This document shows positions 1 through 8,604 of a stretch of DNA of 27,915 bases, one piece after another. The position numbers and the translations under genes were made by a program. The notes beneath the pieces were generated by a model, which was not told where the DNA came from, searched no databases, and saw nothing but the letters and a program-made list of their open reading frames with translations. This DNA is from Acetobacteraceae bacterium. Its GTDB lineage: Bacteria > Pseudomonadota > Alphaproteobacteria > Acetobacterales > Acetobacteraceae. The first letter of the stretch is position 1. The number at the start of each line of letters is the position of its first letter. The stretch lies in the NCBI GenBank assembly GCA_019689515.1, contig JADGHI010000004.1, positions 1 through 27,915 on the forward strand, in the 5' to 3' direction.

Positions 1-369
1 CCCCCGCGTCCGCACCCGCACGTCGCGCGTCATGTCGTAAAGTTCGTCTAGGTCGGGCCGCTCTTCAGCGGGCAGCTCATCCAGGCAGATCGATGCCCAA
101 GGCCGCCTCCGGCCAATCCGCCGCCCGGGTCCGCCTCCCACAAATGTTCTGCCAGCGGACTTGGATCGCCCGGCAATTGCGATCGCCCGCACCGCCTTGG
201 CTACCGGCCTGTGCTGCCCCGACGCCCCTCCGCGTGCCGGGGCTTTGCAACAGCTGTACCGATCTCGCCCAATCATTCGCCAAACGTCTTAAGCCAGAGT
301 TCAATGATATTGGACACGTTGTTTCGCCGCCCCTAGCCTCCCCCCTCACGACGCCGCAAGCCGGAAGGG
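1..369. other. Left edge, no convincing gene
   Basis: No frame here has a recognisable family signature. On the minus strand a frame running off the left edge, roughly 105 to 1, reads as an acidic helix-like peptide (LDELPAEERPDLDELYD, then MTRDVRVRTR). It could be the end or middle of a gene cut by the window, but no start codon with a ribosome binding site is visible. The rest, including the relatively AT-rich stretch around 285-325, would hold the promoter of the following hydantoinase cluster. I could not fix a -35/-10 pair. Confidence 0.3.
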
Positions 370-375
370 GTGACC

Positions 376-2016
376 GTGGACGCCTTCGATCCGATCACGC
401 TCGAAGTCTATTGGAGCCGGCTGATCTCCATCGCCGATGAGGCCGCGACCGGCCTGTTGCGCACTGCCTTCTCGACCATCGTGCGAGAGTCGAACGACTT
501 CGCGACGGTGCTGATGGACCGCAACGGCGATTCCGTCGCGGAGAACACGGGGGGCATCGCCTCCTTCTCCTGCATCCTGCCCAAGACGACCAAGAGCTTC
601 CTGCAGCGCTTCCCCGCCGAGACCTGGCGGCCGGGCGATTGTGTCATCACGAACGACCCCTGGCTCGCCACCGGCCACCTGCCGGACTTCACCGCCGTCT
701 CGCCCATCTTCCATCGCGGCAAGCTGGTCGGCTTCGCCGGCTCGATCGCGCATTCGCCCGACGTGGGCGGCGCGCTGTGGTCGGCCGACTGCCGCGAGCT
801 CTTCGAGGAAGGCATCCGCATCCCGCCCACGCGCCTCTTCCGCGCCGGCGAGCGGAACGAGCAACTGGTCGAACTGCTGACCGCCAATGTCCGCATCCCC
901 GGCCCCGTCATGGGCGACCTTGAGGCCCAGGTGGTGGCGAACGAGGTCGCGGTGCGGCGCGTTGCCGAATTCCTGGAGGACACGGGACTCGAGGATCTGC
1001 AGGGCCTCTCGGAGGCGCTGCAGGAACGCGCCGATCGCGCCATGCGCCGCGCCATCGCGGAGGTGCCGGATGGCGAGTACCGCGCGACGCTGGACGCGGA
1101 CGGCTTCGACGAACACAAGACGCATATCGCCTGCCGCATCACCGTGTCGGGCGAGCAGATGCACATCGACTTCGCGGGCACCTCGCCGCAGATCGACCGC
1201 GGCATCAACTGCGTCCTGAACTATACCCATGCCTACGCGGTCTATCCGATCAAGTGCGCGCTCGACCCCTTCACGCCGCGCAACGAGGGCTCCTACCGCG
1301 CAATCAGCGTGGACGCGCCCGAGGGGTCCATCCTTAATCCCCGCTTCCCTGCCCCTTGCAGCGCGCGGCAGCTCACCGGCCACCTGCTGGCGGGCGTGAT
1401 CTACGAGGCGCTGGCCGAGGTGCTGCCCGATCGCGTCATGGCCGAGTGTGGTGGCGCGCCGACCATGCGTGCGCTGTTCAGCGGCCAGACCCCTGCGGGC
1501 GACCGCTTCTCCCAGGTGCTGTTCGCCAGCGGCGGCATGGGCGCCTGCCCGCACCGCGACGGCCTGGCCACCACGGCCTTCCCGACCAATGTCGGCGCGG
1601 GTTCGATCGAGGCCTTCGAGAGCGTGGCGCCGCTGCTGGTCTGGCGGAAGCAGCTCCGCCCCGATTCCGGCGGTGCCGGACGCTTCCGCGGCGGCCTCGG
1701 CCAGGAGGTGGAGATCGAGGTGCGCACGACTGCGCCCGTTCGCCTCTCCCTGCTGTCGGACCGGCGTGACCATCCGGCCAAGGGTCTGCTCGGCGGGAAG
1801 CCCGGTGCGCCCGCGGTGATCGAGATCGACGACGGCACGCGCCCGCATCCGAAATCGCGCACGACCGTCGCGCCGGGGCGGCGCGTGAAGCTGCTCTACG
1901 CAGGAGGCGGCGGTTTCGGCGACCCGCGCAAGCGCGATCCTGAGGCGATCAAGGCAGACCTGCGCGACGGCTACATCACTGCCGAGGCCGCGCGGCGCGA
2001 CTACGGGGTGGAGTGA
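376..2016 (+). CDS. hyuB: Hydantoinase B/oxoprolinase family protein
   Basis: This is the B subunit of the ATP-dependent hydantoinase/5-oxoprolinase family, which opens cyclic amides such as N-methylhydantoin or 5-oxoproline together with subunit A in the cytoplasm. Recognisable features are the N-terminal DPITLEVYWSRLISIADE, which typifies HyuB, the FSCILP and NDPWLATGHLPD blocks, and the glycine-rich C-terminus GGGGFGDPRKRDPEAI. The length of about 546 residues fits the family. GTG codons at 370 and 376 are both possible starts. The GGAAGGGG at 363-370 is spaced properly only for 376, so I prefer that one. The A subunit starts four bases after the stop, so the two are co-transcribed. B before A is the reverse of the more common order. 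The substrate cannot be told from sequence; acetone- or acetophenone-carboxylase-type relatives share these domains. Confidence 0.92.
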   Translation: MDAFDPITLEVYWSRLISIADEAATGLLRTAFSTIVRESNDFATVLMDRNGDSVAENTGGIASFSCILPKTTKSFLQRFPAETWRPGDCVITNDPWLATGHLPDFTAVSPIFHRGKLVGFAGSIAHSPDVGGALWSADCRELFEEGIRIPPTRLFRAGERNEQLVELLTANVRIPGPVMGDLEAQVVANEVAVRRVAEFLEDTGLEDLQGLSEALQERADRAMRRAIAEVPDGEYRATLDADGFDEHKTHIACRITVSGEQMHIDFAGTSPQIDRGINCVLNYTHAYAVYPIKCALDPFTPRNEGSYRAISVDAPEGSILNPRFPAPCSARQLTGHLLAGVIYEALAEVLPDRVMAECGGAPTMRALFSGQTPAGDRFSQVLFASGGMGACPHRDGLATTAFPTNVGAGSIEAFESVAPLLVWRKQLRPDSGGAGRFRGGLGQEVEIEVRTTAPVRLSLLSDRRDHPAKGLLGGKPGAPAVIEIDDGTRPHPKSRTTVAPGRRVKLLYAGGGGFGDPRKRDPEAIKADLRDGYITAEAARRDYGVE

Positions 2017-2020
2017 GATC

Positions 2021-4123
2021 ATGGGCGGCACCGCAACCGCGCGCATTGGTGTTGATGTCGGCGGCACCTTCACCGACCTGGTCCTGCATGACCAGGCCCG
2101 CGACCTGGTCGCCACCGGTAAGCTCCTGACCACACCGGACGACCCGAGCGAAGCCATCATCGCAGGTATCCAGCGTCTGCTGAGCGAGACCGGTCTCACC
2201 ACCGCCGACCTGCACAGCATCGTCCACGGGACCACCCTCGTCACCAACACGGTCATCGAGCGCACCGGCGCGCGTATCGGTTTGCTCACGACGGCGGGCT
2301 TCCGCGACGTGATCGAGATCGGGCGCGAGACGCGCTACGACCTCTACGACCTGTTCCTCGAGGCGCCGCCGACGCTGGTGCCGCGCCATCGCCGCCTGGA
2401 GATCGCGGAACGCATCGACAGCGACGGCCAGGTGCTGCTCGCGCTGGACGAGGCGGCCGTGCGGGACGCCGTGCGCCGGCTGGTGGAGGAGGAGGGAATC
2501 GAGGCGCTCGCCATCGGATTCCTCCATTCCTACCGCAACGGCCGGCACGAGCAGCGCGTGGCCGAGATCGTGCACGAGCTCTATCCCAGCCTGCCGCTCT
2601 CCCTCTCCTCTCGCGTCGCGCCGGAGATCCGGGAGTTCGAGCGCATCAGCACGGCCTGCGCGAACGCCTATGTGCAGCCGCTGATGCGCCGCTACCTGGA
2701 CAGGCTGGAGGCGAAGCTCGCGTCGCTCGGCTTCCGGGGACGGCTGCTCATCATGCTCTCGGGCGGCGGCATCGCCTCGGTTCGGGATGCGAAGGACTAT
2801 CCGATCCGGCTGATCGAGTCCGGCCCCGCGGCGGGGGCCATGGCGGCCTCCTTCATCGCGCGGCTCGCGGGGCTCGACCACGTCGTCTCCTACGACATGG
2901 GCGGCACGACGGCGAAGATGTGCCTGGTCGAGAACGGCGCGCCCGACCGCAAGTTCGACTTCGAGGCCGGGCGCGTGCGCCGCTTCGTCAAGGGCAGCGG
3001 CCTGCCGCTCAAGGTCTCGGTCGTGGACATGATCGAGATCGGCGCCGGCGGCGGCTCCATCGCCCGCGTCGAGGAAGGTTCCGGCCTGATGAAGGTCGGC
3101 CCGCGCAGCGCCGGCGCCAAGCCCGGCCCCATCTGCTACGGCCGCGGCGGAACCGAGCCGACGGTGACGGACTCCGACCTCGTCCTCGGGCGGCTCGACC
3201 CCGGCTACTTCCTGGGCGGGGAGATGCAGCTCAACGTGCAGGCCGTGCAGGACGCGATCGAATCGAAGCTCGCCGCGAAGCTGGACGTGCCGCGCGACAC
3301 GGCCGCCCTCGGCATCCGGCGCATCGTTGACGAGACGATGGCGGCGGCGACACGGATGCACCTGGCGGAGAAGGGACGCGACCCCCGCCGCTATACCCTG
3401 ATCGCCTTCGGCGGGGCGGGGCCGGTGCATGCCTATGACCTCGCGCGGCTGCTCAAGATGCGGCGGATGGTGGTGCCGCTCGGCGCGGGTGTCGCCTCGG
3501 CGCTCGGCTTCCTCGTGGCTCCGCCGGCGACCGACCTGGTGCGCAGCCATGTCGCGCGGCTGGAGCGCATGGACTGGGCCACGGTGAACGCACTGCTGGC
3601 CGAGATGGCGGAGGAGGGGCGCGAGCTGCTGCTCGAGGCCGGCGCCGCGCCGGAGGAGATCCGCACCATCCCCGCCGCCGACATGCGCCATGTCGGCCAG
3701 GGCTTCGAGATCCCGGTGCCGCTGCCCTCCATGCAGCTCTCCGCCGCCGACCTGCCTGCGATTCGGCAAGCCTTCTTCGCCGCCTACCGTGAGCGCTTCG
3801 GCCGGACGACGGAGGACCTGCCGATCGAGGCGCTGAGCTGGCGTGTCGCCTGCGTCGCACCGGGCCGCGACATCCGCCTCGAGCGTGCCCGTGCGAAGGA
3901 CAGCTTCACCGACTCCGCACGCGCCGTCCGCGGCAAGCGGGAGGTGATGTTCGAAGGTGCTGGATGGCTGACCTGCACCGTGTATGATCGCTACGCGCTG
4001 GCACCGGGCGCCACCTTCGAAGGGCCTGCGTTGGTTGAGGAGCGCGAATCCACCTGCGTCATTGGCCCTGGCGCCAAGGTGACGGTGGATGCCTTCCGCA
4101 ACCTGGTCGTTGACCTGCCCTGA
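2021..4123 (+). CDS. hyuA: Hydantoinase/oxoprolinase subunit A
   Basis: This is the 700-residue ATP-binding subunit partnering the upstream HyuB. The family couples ATP hydrolysis to ring opening of cyclic amides. The N-terminal phosphate-binding loop GVDVGGTFTD (residues 10-19) and the second actin-fold loop YDMGGTTAK (about 291-299) are intact, as is AFGGAGPVHAYD (about 462-473). These correspond to Hydant_A_N followed by the Hydantoinase_A domain, with the usual C-terminal extension ending near VTVDAFRNLVVDLP. ATG 2021 lies four bases after the HyuB stop, with GGAG just upstream, so translational coupling is likely. No signal peptide or membrane segment is seen. The downstream binding proteins and aminotransferase on the same strand suggest a catabolic role, which is an inference. 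Nothing indicates inactivation. Confidence 0.93.
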   Translation: MGGTATARIGVDVGGTFTDLVLHDQARDLVATGKLLTTPDDPSEAIIAGIQRLLSETGLTTADLHSIVHGTTLVTNTVIERTGARIGLLTTAGFRDVIEIGRETRYDLYDLFLEAPPTLVPRHRRLEIAERIDSDGQVLLALDEAAVRDAVRRLVEEEGIEALAIGFLHSYRNGRHEQRVAEIVHELYPSLPLSLSSRVAPEIREFERISTACANAYVQPLMRRYLDRLEAKLASLGFRGRLLIMLSGGGIASVRDAKDYPIRLIESGPAAGAMAASFIARLAGLDHVVSYDMGGTTAKMCLVENGAPDRKFDFEAGRVRRFVKGSGLPLKVSVVDMIEIGAGGGSIARVEEGSGLMKVGPRSAGAKPGPICYGRGGTEPTVTDSDLVLGRLDPGYFLGGEMQLNVQAVQDAIESKLAAKLDVPRDTAALGIRRIVDETMAAATRMHLAEKGRDPRRYTLIAFGGAGPVHAYDLARLLKMRRMVVPLGAGVASALGFLVAPPATDLVRSHVARLERMDWATVNALLAEMAEEGRELLLEAGAAPEEIRTIPAADMRHVGQGFEIPVPLPSMQLSAADLPAIRQAFFAAYRERFGRTTEDLPIEALSWRVACVAPGRDIRLERARAKDSFTDSARAVRGKREVMFEGAGWLTCTVYDRYALAPGATFEGPALVEERESTCVIGPGAKVTVDAFRNLVVDLP

Positions 4124-4217
4124 ACGGGGCGGGCCGGCGACGCTGGTGTGAGCCCAAAGCGCCCGAAAGAAGCGCAACGGATGGAGCGAGACCCAGTCGG
4201 CCCATCAGGACCAGCAA

Positions 4218-4234
4218 GCCGCATGTGATGCGGC
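4218..4234 (+). other. Small hairpin before the first binding-protein gene
   Basis: Arms GCCGCAT and ATGCGGC are perfectly complementary around a GTG loop. The hairpin sits in the 127-base gap after hyuA, only a few bases before the AGGAAGG ribosome binding site at 4238-4244. It has no T tract, so it is not a classical terminator. It could influence mRNA stability or translation of the next gene, or be chance in a GC-rich gap. Confidence 0.35.
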
Positions 4235-4250
4235 AACAGGAAGGTGGATC

Positions 4251-5228
4251 ATGATCCTGGCGATGCGTCGTCGTCACCTGCTCGCCGCCGGCTTGGCCGG
4301 CCTCGGCGCCCGCGCGGCGCGGGCGCAGGGGGCTTATCCCTCGCGGCCGATAACCATGGTCATACCGTGGCCGGCCGGCGGTTCGACGGACACGCTCGGC
4401 CGCGTGCTGGCGCAGGTCATGTCAGCCGACCTGGGCCAGCCGATCGTGGTGGAGAACCGGAGCGGAGCTTCCGGCACGGTCGGTCATAGCCATGTCGCGC
4501 GGTCGCGGCCGGACGGCTACACGATCATGCTCGCGACCAACAGCACCTACGCCATCGCGCCGCATCTGATCGACCTGCCCTACGACAACCGTGGCGCCTT
4601 CACCGGCGTCAGCCTGGTGGCGCGCTATGCGCAGGCGCTCTGCGTCCATCCCTCCGTCCCAGCGAACAACGTGGCGGAGTTCCTGGCCTATATCCGCGCG
4701 CAGCCGGGCAAGGTCGCCTTCTCCACGGCCGGCATCGGCGCGAGCAGCCATCTGGCGACCGAGCTGCTGATGGCCAAGACGAACACGCAGATGCTGCATG
4801 TGCCCTATCGCGGCGGCGGGCCTTCCGCGCAGGCGCTGCTGGCCGGCGAGGTGGCGTGCTCCTTCGTGGATCTCATCACCGCCCTGCCCTTCCGTCAGGC
4901 CGGCCAGCTCAAGATCCTCGGCGTCAGCACCCTGCGGCGGTCCGAGATCGCGCCGGAGGTGCCGACGCTCGCGGAGAGCGGTGTCCCTGACTTCGAGTCG
5001 TCCACCGATTGCGCGCTGCTCCTGCCCGCGGGCACGCCAGCCCCGATCGTCGAGCGCATCTCGGCCTCGCTCCGACGTGCCCTGACGGACGCTGAGACGC
5101 GGCGAAAGCTCATCTCGCTCGGGGTCGAGCCCATCGGCAGCAGCGCCGCGGAGTTCGACGCCTACTGGACGCGCGAACTCAACAAGTGGGGCGAGATCAT
5201 TCGCACCCGGAACATCAGGATGGGCTGA
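4251..5228 (+). CDS. Bug/TctC-family periplasmic substrate-binding protein (first copy)
   Basis: This exported solute receptor of the Bug (TctC) family normally delivers carboxylates or related small molecules to tripartite tricarboxylate transporters. The precursor has 325 residues. A signal peptide occupies about residues 1-26 (MRRRHLLAAG, then a hydrophobic stretch ending ARAQ), with arginines resembling a Tat signal. The mature part starts with the hallmark YPSRPITMVIPWPAGGSTD, followed by QPIVVENRSGASGTVG and the YRGGGPSAQALLAGEV block typical of the fold. AGGAAGG at 4238-4244 supports ATG 4251; ATG 4263 is a weaker alternative. No TctA or TctB membrane partners occur in the window, so the transporter is elsewhere or this is an orphan receptor, as is common for Bug proteins. 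Its ligand is probably the hydantoinase substrate or product, by position only. Confidence 0.9.
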   Translation: MILAMRRRHLLAAGLAGLGARAARAQGAYPSRPITMVIPWPAGGSTDTLGRVLAQVMSADLGQPIVVENRSGASGTVGHSHVARSRPDGYTIMLATNSTYAIAPHLIDLPYDNRGAFTGVSLVARYAQALCVHPSVPANNVAEFLAYIRAQPGKVAFSTAGIGASSHLATELLMAKTNTQMLHVPYRGGGPSAQALLAGEVACSFVDLITALPFRQAGQLKILGVSTLRRSEIAPEVPTLAESGVPDFESSTDCALLLPAGTPAPIVERISASLRRALTDAETRRKLISLGVEPIGSSAAEFDAYWTRELNKWGEIIRTRNIRMG

Positions 5229-5236
5229 GCGAAGGC

Positions 5237-5266
5237 GGGGCGGGTGGACACTGCTCCGCCCGCCCC
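5237..5266 (+). other. Stem-loop between the two binding-protein genes
   Basis: The arms GGGGCGGGTGG (5237-5247) and CCGCCCGCCCC (5256-5266) form an 11-pair stem with one G-U wobble around an 8-base loop. It begins nine bases after the stop of the first binding protein. No T tract follows, so a processing or mRNA 3'-protection element is more likely than a full terminator. Such a hairpin would let the first receptor be made in excess of downstream genes. Confidence 0.5.
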
Positions 5267-5298
5267 CCTCGACTCACGCCGGAGAAGGGAACCGTGCC

Positions 5299-6294
5299 GT
5301 GATCACCCGCCGCCACCTCGCTCTGGCCACGCTGGCGACCACCGCGCCCCTGGCGAACGCCGCTGCGCAGTCGCCCGCCTGGCCAAGCCGTCCCATCGTC
5401 TTCACCATCCCCTTCCAGGCGGGCGGCTCGGCCGACCTGCTGGCGCGCCTGGTGGCGGAACGGATGATGCCGCGCATCGGTCCCGGCGCGCGGATCGTGG
5501 TGGAGAACCGCGCAGGGGCGGGCGGAACCATCGGCAGCGACTATGTGCGGCGGCAGCCGCCCGATGGCCATGCGGTCCTGCTCGCGACACCTTCGACGCA
5601 CGGCACGGTGCCGGCGCTGCAGCCCGACACCACGCCCTACGATCCGATCGCGGACTTCACGCCCATCGCGATCATGGGGCGCGCCCCGATCGCCCTCGCC
5701 GTGCCCAAGGCTTCGCCGTTTCACGATGCCCGCGCACTGATCGCGGCGGTGCGTGCCGCGCCGGGCAGCGCAAGCTGGGGCAGCTCCGGCTCCGGCAGCG
5801 TCGGCCATCTTGCCGGGGAGCTGATGGCGCTGCTGGCCGGGGGGCTCCGGGCCGAGCACATCCCCTACCGCGGCGGCGCGGGCGTGGCCGATGCGCTGGC
5901 CAAGGGCGAGGTGCAGTATGCGTGGGAGCCGCTCGGCTCGCTTGCCGCGGGCGCGAAGGACGGGCTGTTCCGCGTGATCGCCGTCGGCACCGCCACGCGC
6001 CACCCGCTCTTCCCCGAGGTCGGGACGATGCAGGAGGCAGGCCTTCAGGGTTTCGAGGCGTCCACCTGGAACGTCATGGTCGGCCCGCGCGGCCTGCCGC
6101 CCGAGATCGTCGCGCGGCTTTCCGCCGCCGCCAACGCCTCCCTCGCCGAGCCCGACGTGCGGTCGCGCCTGGCTGTCGCCGGCATCGACGCGGTGTCCGA
6201 CAGCACGCCTGAGTCCACCGCTGCCTTCCTTGCCGCAGAATACGCCAAGTTCCGCGACATCGTCGCGCGCGCCAACCTGCGCCTTCCGCGCTGA
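5299..6294 (+). CDS. Bug/TctC-family periplasmic substrate-binding protein (second copy)
   Basis: A second receptor of the Bug/TctC family, 331 residues, clearly diverged from the preceding one. Its signal peptide (MITRRHLALATLATTAPLANA, about 23 residues) has a twin-arginine look. The mature protein begins near WPSRPIVFTIPFQAGGSADL and carries IVVENRAGAGGTIGSDYVR and the IPYRGGAGVADALAKGE ligand-pocket region. The GTG at 5299 is chosen because GGAGAAGGGA at 5281-5290 gives an eight-base spacing. The gap to the preceding gene is 70 bases and contains a stem-loop. The aminotransferase follows 27 bases later, so these are likely co-transcribed. Two non-identical receptors in one cluster suggest two ligands or an expanded range; the identity of the ligands is unknown. 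Confidence 0.9.
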   Translation: MITRRHLALATLATTAPLANAAAQSPAWPSRPIVFTIPFQAGGSADLLARLVAERMMPRIGPGARIVVENRAGAGGTIGSDYVRRQPPDGHAVLLATPSTHGTVPALQPDTTPYDPIADFTPIAIMGRAPIALAVPKASPFHDARALIAAVRAAPGSASWGSSGSGSVGHLAGELMALLAGGLRAEHIPYRGGAGVADALAKGEVQYAWEPLGSLAAGAKDGLFRVIAVGTATRHPLFPEVGTMQEAGLQGFEASTWNVMVGPRGLPPEIVARLSAAANASLAEPDVRSRLAVAGIDAVSDSTPESTAAFLAAEYAKFRDIVARANLRLPR

Positions 6295-6321
6295 CACGCC
6301 ACCCGCCCTGAAGGACGTCGC

Positions 6322-7533
6322 ATGAGTGACCATCCCGCCGTCGCCGAACGACTGAAGCGCATCCAGCCCTCCCAGACCATCGCGATGCGCCAGCGCTCGC
6401 AGGCGCTGAAGGCCGAAGGCAAGGACGTGCTGGCCATTTCCTCCGGCGAGCCGGATTTCGACACGCCCCGCCACATCAGGGATGCCGCCATCGCGGCGAT
6501 CGAACGGGGCGAGACCCGTTACACGGACATCGCCGGCACCCGCGCGCTGCGCCGCGCGGTCGCCGAGAAGTTCAAGCGCGACAACGGCATCGACTACGCG
6601 CCCGAGGAGATCATCGTCTCCACCGGCGGCAAGCAGGTGGTCTACGACGCGATGGTCGCGACGCTGAACCCGGGCGACGAGGTCATCATCCCCACCCCTT
6701 GCTGGGTCTCCTACCCCGACGTCGCTGCCCTCGCGGACGGCGTGCCCGTGCTGCTGCCCTGCGGCGCGACCCAAGGCTTCAAGCTCACCCCCGCGCAGCT
6801 CGAGGCCGCGATCACGCCGCGTACCAAGTGGCTGGTGGTGAACACGCCGTCCAACCCCACCGGTGCCGTCTACAGCTGGGAGGAGCTGGCAGGCCTTGCG
6901 GAGGTGCTGCTGCGCCACCCGCAGGTGCTGATCCTCACCGACGACATCTACGAGAAACTGATCTTCGACGGCCGCCGCTTCGCCACCTTCGCCCAAGTGG
7001 AGCCGCGGCTGCGCGACCGCACCGTGACGATGAACGGCTGCTCCAAGGCCTATGCGATGACGGGCTGGCGCATCGGCTTCGCCGGGGCGCCGCGCGGCCT
7101 GATCGCGGCGATGGACAAGCTGCAGGGGCAGAGCACCTCCAACACCTGCTCCATCGCCCAGGCCGCGGCGATCGCTGCGCTGACCGGCCCGCAGGACGAG
7201 ACGGAGCGCATGCGCCAGGCCTATGAGCGCCGGCGCAACCTGGTGGTAGAGATGCTGAACGCGACGCCAGGGCTGCGTTGCCACATGCCGGAAGGTGCCT
7301 TCTACGCCTTCCCTGACATGACGGCCTGCCTTGGCCGCACCACGGCAGGCGGCACGCGCATCGAGAGCGACTGGGACTTCGTGTTCGCCCTGCTGTCGGA
7401 AGCCGGCGTGGCGGCGGTGCACGGCAGCGCTTTCATGTTCCCGGGGCACTTCCGCGTCAGCTTCGCCGCGTCCGACGAGGTGCTGGAGGAGGCTTGCCAC
7501 CGCATCCGCCGGTTCTGCGAGGGGCTGCGGTGA
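6322..7533 (+). CDS. Class I/II PLP-dependent aminotransferase (aspartate aminotransferase-like)
   Basis: A cytosolic fold-type I aminotransferase of 403 residues, the usual length. Visible motifs run in order: SSGEPDFDTP near residue 38, STGGKQVVYDAM (cofactor phosphate region), NTPSNPTGAVYS, then LTDDIYEKL with D207/D208 and Y210 positioned to bind pyridoxal phosphate. The Schiff-base lysine is in SKAYAMTGWRIGFAG (K242), and FRVSFAAS carries the substrate-carboxylate arginine (R378). These are the signatures of the bacterial subgroup I aspartate/prephenate aminotransferases, but substrate cannot be assigned. GAAGGA at 6311-6316 supports ATG 6322. As the last gene of the cluster it may transaminate the amino acid released by ring opening, which is an inference. 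Its last 77 bases overlap the converging LysR gene. Confidence 0.92.
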   Translation: MSDHPAVAERLKRIQPSQTIAMRQRSQALKAEGKDVLAISSGEPDFDTPRHIRDAAIAAIERGETRYTDIAGTRALRRAVAEKFKRDNGIDYAPEEIIVSTGGKQVVYDAMVATLNPGDEVIIPTPCWVSYPDVAALADGVPVLLPCGATQGFKLTPAQLEAAITPRTKWLVVNTPSNPTGAVYSWEELAGLAEVLLRHPQVLILTDDIYEKLIFDGRRFATFAQVEPRLRDRTVTMNGCSKAYAMTGWRIGFAGAPRGLIAAMDKLQGQSTSNTCSIAQAAAIAALTGPQDETERMRQAYERRRNLVVEMLNATPGLRCHMPEGAFYAFPDMTACLGRTTAGGTRIESDWDFVFALLSEAGVAAVHGSAFMFPGHFRVSFAASDEVLEEACHRIRRFCEGLR

Positions 7534-8491
7534 CGGCGGGCCGCTGACGCCTTCCCGGCATCGGCTCGCGATGGTCCGTGGGCGCCTCGTCCACCTGGAC
7601 GCCGGCGCTACGGACTTGCTGGACGAAGCGGGTGGCCACTGCGCTGGCGCCATCCTGCTGCCAGGCGAGCCAGATCGCGGTCATCGCCCCTGGCGCATCC
7701 AGTGGCCTTACGCGGATGCGGCCTGGCCGCAGCCAACACAGCGCCGCGGGCAAGACGGAAATCCCCAGGCCCGCGGCGACGAGCCCCAGGATCATCGAAT
7801 TGGCGGTTGCCTCCTGGATGATACGTGGCTGGAAGCCAGCCTCCATGCACAGCGACTGAAGCTGGTCATTCAGGCTGGAGCCGACGGCACGAGAGAAGAA
7901 GATGAAGGCTTCCTCGGCCAGCGCGCTGATCGGCACGGGGCCGGTCTCCACCGCCAACCTGTGCTCCAGAGGCAGGACCACGCAGAGCGCCTCCCGGACG
8001 ACCTCGAGCGAGCTGAGATTCCCTGGCAAGGGAGGTCGTGCGGGGCTGCGCAGAAACGCGACATCGAGCTGACCGCGGAGGAGCTCCTCGATCTGCCCGG
8101 GCGTCGCACGCTCCCGTAGTGTCAGCGTGACGTTTGGCCATGCTCGCCGAAAGGTGCTGATGGCGGCTGAGACCGCACCGCTAAGCGGCGCCGACGGAAA
8201 AAGTCCGATGCGCAGCTCGCCGAGTTCCCCCTGCTGAGCTCGCATCGCAACCTGCCTTGCGCGCTCCGCCTGTTCCAGCGTCGCTTTCGCCTCCGCCAGG
8301 AACAGCCGCCCCGCATCCGTGAGCCTGACCTGGCGGTTGCTGCGCTCCAGCAGCCGCACCCCGAGATCGAGTTCCAGCGCCGCGATTTGCTGACTCAGTG
8401 GCGGCTGGGACATTTTCAGCCGTGCCGCCGCGCGGCCGAAATGCAGCTCCTCTGCCACGGCGACAAAATAGCGCAGATGCCGAAGTTCCAT
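7457..8491 (-). CDS. LysR-family transcriptional regulator
   Basis: A DNA-binding regulator with an N-terminal winged helix-turn-helix (residues 1-60: MELRHLRYFVAVAEELHFGR, then AAARLKMSQPPLSQQIAALE). The effector-binding domain runs from about residue 88 (LRIGLFPSAPLSG) to about 298. ATG 8491 is chosen because LysR proteins start exactly at this motif; the open frame extends further upstream without homology. The product is 344 residues, roughly 45 longer than typical. The extra C-terminal tail is Pro/Arg-rich and is encoded antisense to the aminotransferase 3' end, so it looks like read-through into non-native sequence. The likely targets are the neighbouring hydantoinase cluster or the flavin-reductase gene 113 bases upstream on the same strand, by position only. 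Confidence 0.9.
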   Translation of the reverse strand: MELRHLRYFVAVAEELHFGRAAARLKMSQPPLSQQIAALELDLGVRLLERSNRQVRLTDAGRLFLAEAKATLEQAERARQVAMRAQQGELGELRIGLFPSAPLSGAVSAAISTFRRAWPNVTLTLRERATPGQIEELLRGQLDVAFLRSPARPPLPGNLSSLEVVREALCVVLPLEHRLAVETGPVPISALAEEAFIFFSRAVGSSLNDQLQSLCMEAGFQPRIIQEATANSMILGLVAAGLGISVLPAALCWLRPGRIRVRPLDAPGAMTAIWLAWQQDGASAVATRFVQQVRSAGVQVDEAPTDHREPMPGRRQRPAVTAAPRRTGGCGGKPPPAPRRTRRS

Positions 8492-8604
8492 CCGACGCCT
8501 CGCTCGAAACGCGTGTCCGAAGATCGGGGTACTTGCCCGTTGTGCGGACATTAAAGCCCGTCTCGGAACCGAGTCCGAACGGTTCGGGCGGCTGAGGACC
8601 GTCG

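Noticed and set aside
346..4177. Long minus-strand open frames opposite hyuB and hyuA (several hundred codons each)
   Set aside because: They are antisense shadows of GC-rich genes: Arg/Ala/Gly/His-rich, no domain motif, no ribosome binding site, and they lie opposite two unmistakable family members.
5215..7653. An 812-codon minus-strand open frame
   Set aside because: It lies opposite the second receptor and the aminotransferase, spans their gap, has shadow composition and no family signature.
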